A stretch of DNA of 7,041 nt from Mycoplasmatota bacterium (GTDB lineage Bacteria; Bacillota_I; Bacilli_A; Izemoplasmatales; Izemoplasmataceae). The notes below the pieces were generated by a model. That model was given only the letters and a program-made list of their open reading frames with translations. It was not told where the DNA came from and ran no database searches. Both the position numbers and the translations under genes were made by a program. Where the stretch lies: assembly GCA_022712785.1 (NCBI GenBank), contig JAFLJX010000212.1, forward strand, positions 1 through 7,041, given 5' to 3'. Of the stretch, positions 5,447 to 7,041 are shown in pieces (positions within the stretch are counted from its first letter, which is position 1; each line of letters starts with the position of its first letter).

Positions 5447-6602
5447 TAAACTATCTTTAAAAATTTCTAATGCTTTTTCTTTATCTATTTTAACAACAGT
5501 TCCAACGGGTCCAAGTGCAAGTGCTGTATCAATCATTTCGTCTATTTTTTCTTTGTTTACATTTTGTAATTCATCACTAAGTCTAACCTTAGATCCAAAG
5601 CTTTCAAACAATTCTTCTAGTTTACCTTACTTTTTTATAATCAGGTTCGTCAAATATCATTTCTCCTAGTGTTTTAAGTCTTGGAATCATTGTAACACTG
5701 TTATACTTTAATGCAACTCTAATCCAAGATGTAAATATTAATGCAAGTGCGTAACCATGAGTTATTTCATATTCTTTTGTAATTGGATAACTTAATCTAT
5801 GAGTTGCCCAGTCACCTACTTTATCAACACCAAGTATCCAGTTGAGACCAATTGTTGAAGCCCAACTTATGTTAGCTCTGGTTTCATAACTATCTTCACC
5901 ATTTAAATATTTTTTTGTATTTTCAATAACAGATTTAATGATTCCCATACTCATATAATCACTGGTCTCAGTTCTAACTGTATTACTAAAATATTGTTCA
6001 AAAACATGCATCATTATATCTATACTACCTGCGATTACATGATGTCTACTTACACTTAGAGTATAAGTGGGATCTATAATTGCAAATTTAGGAATACTAA
6101 ATTTGTAAGCAACACTTCTTTTTTCATTTGTTTCGTCATTACTGATAACACTATTACCATTTGTTTCAGTACCAGTCGCCGCTAGAGTAATAATTACACC
6201 TAAAGGTAATGACGATTTAGCATTATCTTTTAATAAATAGACATCCCATGGATCACCATCATACAAAGTTCCAAAAGCAATTGCTTTAGCACAGTCAACT
6301 ACACTACCCCCACCAGCTGCCAGTACAAAATCAATATCATTTTTCTTACAAGTATTAATTCCACTTCTAACACTTGTCATATCAGGGTTTGGTCTTACAT
6401 TACTTTCCTCAAATATTTCAATTCCTAAATTTTCACAAATAAAAAGTACTTGTTTGTATATTCCAAGATTCTTTATTGAATTTTTCCCGTACACAAGTAA
6501 CATCTTTTTAACATTATATGCTTCTAATTCTCTATCTAATTTAGAAATTTCATCTTTCCCAAAAATTATTTTTGTTAAAGACTGGTATTCAAAATTCTTC
6601 AT
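5438..6602 (-). pseudogene. Iron-containing alcohol dehydrogenase (butanol dehydrogenase type), interrupted by a +1 frameshift
   Basis: The first frame (6602 to 5622) encodes 326 residues and then stops at TAA; skipping one base at about 5624 continues with 61 open codons (KLEELFESFG... ending DSLGW) to TGA at 5438. The joined product of 387 residues is the normal length for the family. Visible features: NAD(P)-binding GGGS at 97-100 with PNP at 71-73, the TGTETN block at 143-148, and the four metal ligands Asp195, His199, His268 and His282 (DIMMH, ATHRL, THGYA). These enzymes reduce aldehydes such as butyraldehyde to alcohols in fermentation. All catalytic residues precede the break, which removes only the C-terminal helices, so the product may be unstable rather than inactive. 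The break may be a real mutation, a sequencing error, or less likely recoding. The start has the strong site GAGGTGATT; the gene heads the operon with the diguanylate cyclase. Confidence 0.88.
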
Positions 6603-6630
6603 GTAATCACCTCGTTATTAGTATTTTAGT

Positions 6631-6659
6631 ATTATAACATATAAAACATTGTCTGAAAA
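6631..6659 (-). promoter_or_regulatory. Promoter of the alcohol dehydrogenase-diguanylate cyclase operon
   Basis: On the minus strand TTTTCA (6654-6659, four of six bases) is 17 bases from a perfect TATAAT (6631-6636), which also has the extended -10 TG (TGTTATAAT). The predicted start is about 20 bases before the ATG at 6602, leaving a short leader with the GAGGTGATT site. Confidence 0.65.
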
Positions 6660-6716
6660 TATAATACATAACAAAAGAGCTAAATAATACTTTGAAAATT
6701 TATTTGGATGTAGAAG

Positions 6717-6740
6717 AATAGAACACGGATTGGTTCTATT
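6717..6740 (-). terminator. Hairpin at the end of the GtrA-like gene, weak terminator
   Basis: AATAGAAC (6717-6724) and GTTCTATT (6733-6740) form an 8-bp stem with an 8-base loop. The TAA stop (6739-6741) is in the stem. On the minus strand the tail is CUUCUACAUCC, a poor U-tract, so termination may be partial; the plus-strand tail ATTTTATAT is better, but no plus-strand gene ends here. Confidence 0.5.
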
Positions 6741-7041
6741 ATTTTATATCTATCGCAGTATTAATTTCATTCTTATATACAATATATTTAGTTACTAAAA
6801 ACTCTGTTACTAGATTTGTAATCATTGTTAAAAACAAGACTAGATATTCATTCCAGTTTATATTATTTAATGCAACTCCCCACCATGTAGATAACGTTGT
6901 AAAGATTGCATAATATATTGCTATCTTTGTCATTGCTACTGTTATGTTCGCAGATGATTTAAAAGTAAATTTTCTTTTAAGTTTAAAATTCCATATAACT
7001 GAAAGAATTAAGTCAATTAAATATAATGGCCAATAATTAAA
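6739..7041 (-). CDS. GtrA-like membrane protein, C-terminal part (N-terminus outside the window)
   Basis: 100 codons plus stop, open to the right edge. Upstream of an internal ATG at 6933 the frame continues with DLILSVIWNFKLKRKFTFK. The 'N-F-x-L-x-R-x-[WF]-T-F' pattern at the end of a membrane segment is the hallmark of GtrA-family proteins. Two further hydrophobic segments follow (IAIYYAIFTTLSTWWGVAL and YLVLFLTMITNLVTEFLVTKY), then a short charged tail. This is the expected second half of the four-helix, about 130-residue family. GtrA proteins are thought to help move lipid-linked sugars across the membrane or to support cell-surface glycosylation; the substrate is unknown. The internal ATG is not taken as the start because the family motif lies before it. 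Confidence 0.82.
   Translation of the reverse strand, partial: FNYWPLYLIDLILSVIWNFKLKRKFTFKSSANITVAMTKIAIYYAIFTTLSTWWGVALNNINWNEYLVLFLTMITNLVTEFLVTKYIVYKNEINTAIDIK

Noticed and set aside
5620..5632. A prfB-like programmed +1 frameshift in the alcohol dehydrogenase
   Set aside because: There is no CUU-UGA slip site or strong internal Shine-Dalgarno at the right distance; only a weak AAGG overlaps the site. Mutation or sequencing error is simpler.
6649..6674. A Rex (redox repressor) operator upstream of the alcohol dehydrogenase
   Set aside because: TTGT and ACAA half-sites exist but are 18 bases apart, not the TTGTGAA-N4-TTCACAA spacing; no convincing palindrome.
6739..6933. A complete 64-residue small membrane protein starting at 6933
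   Set aside because: The frame continues upstream to the window edge with the GtrA hallmark NFKLKRKFTFK, so this is the C-terminal part of a longer gene.

Overview
The window is AT-rich and gene-dense, and it looks like DNA from a low-GC Gram-positive lineage. Strong Shine-Dalgarno sequences of the GAGGTGATT type, U-tailed hairpin terminators and TGG for tryptophan all fit. TGA works as a stop for the acetate kinase and for the alcohol dehydrogenase tail, which argues against the TGA=Trp code of classical mycoplasmas. A free-living Mollicutes relative (Acholeplasma or Izemoplasma type) or a similar fermentative Bacillota is the best guess; this is an inference from gene content and composition, not a measured placement.

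Layout from left to right. (a) 1-99, minus: the first 33 codons of a probable lipoate-protein ligase. (b) 192-1271, minus: a 359-residue protein with two membrane segments, a long charged coiled coil containing tandem repeats, and a complete C-terminal HU DNA-binding domain. It is the most unusual gene here, an apparent membrane-anchored HU protein. (c) 1434-2525, plus: an M14-like (DUF2817) zinc carboxypeptidase-family protein, transcribed divergently from (b). (d) 2552-3205, minus: a stand-alone B3/B4 domain protein (tRNA-editing type fold), convergent with (c) and sharing one bidirectional terminator. (e) 3255-4448, minus: acetate kinase with its own promoter and terminator. (f) 4534-5433, minus: a PAS-GGDEF diguanylate cyclase with GGEEF and an RxxD inhibitory site. 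(g) 5438-6602, minus: an iron-containing alcohol dehydrogenase of butanol-dehydrogenase type, broken by a +1 frameshift near 5624. (h) 6739-7041, minus: the C-terminal 100 residues of a GtrA-like membrane protein, running off the window.

Genes (g) and (f) form a tight two-gene operon: the dehydrogenase stop codon lies inside the ribosome binding site of the cyclase. Together with acetate kinase this gives a small fermentation theme (alcohol formation, ATP from acetyl phosphate) next to a c-di-GMP signalling enzyme whose PAS domain carries a cysteine cluster. The remaining genes look like single-gene units, each with its own promoter.

A recurring structural feature is that stop codons sit inside, or directly against, the stem of the terminator hairpin (genes b, c, d, e, f and probably h). 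No RNA genes, CRISPR array, insertion sequence or attachment site was seen, and there is no gene-free stretch over 300 bases.
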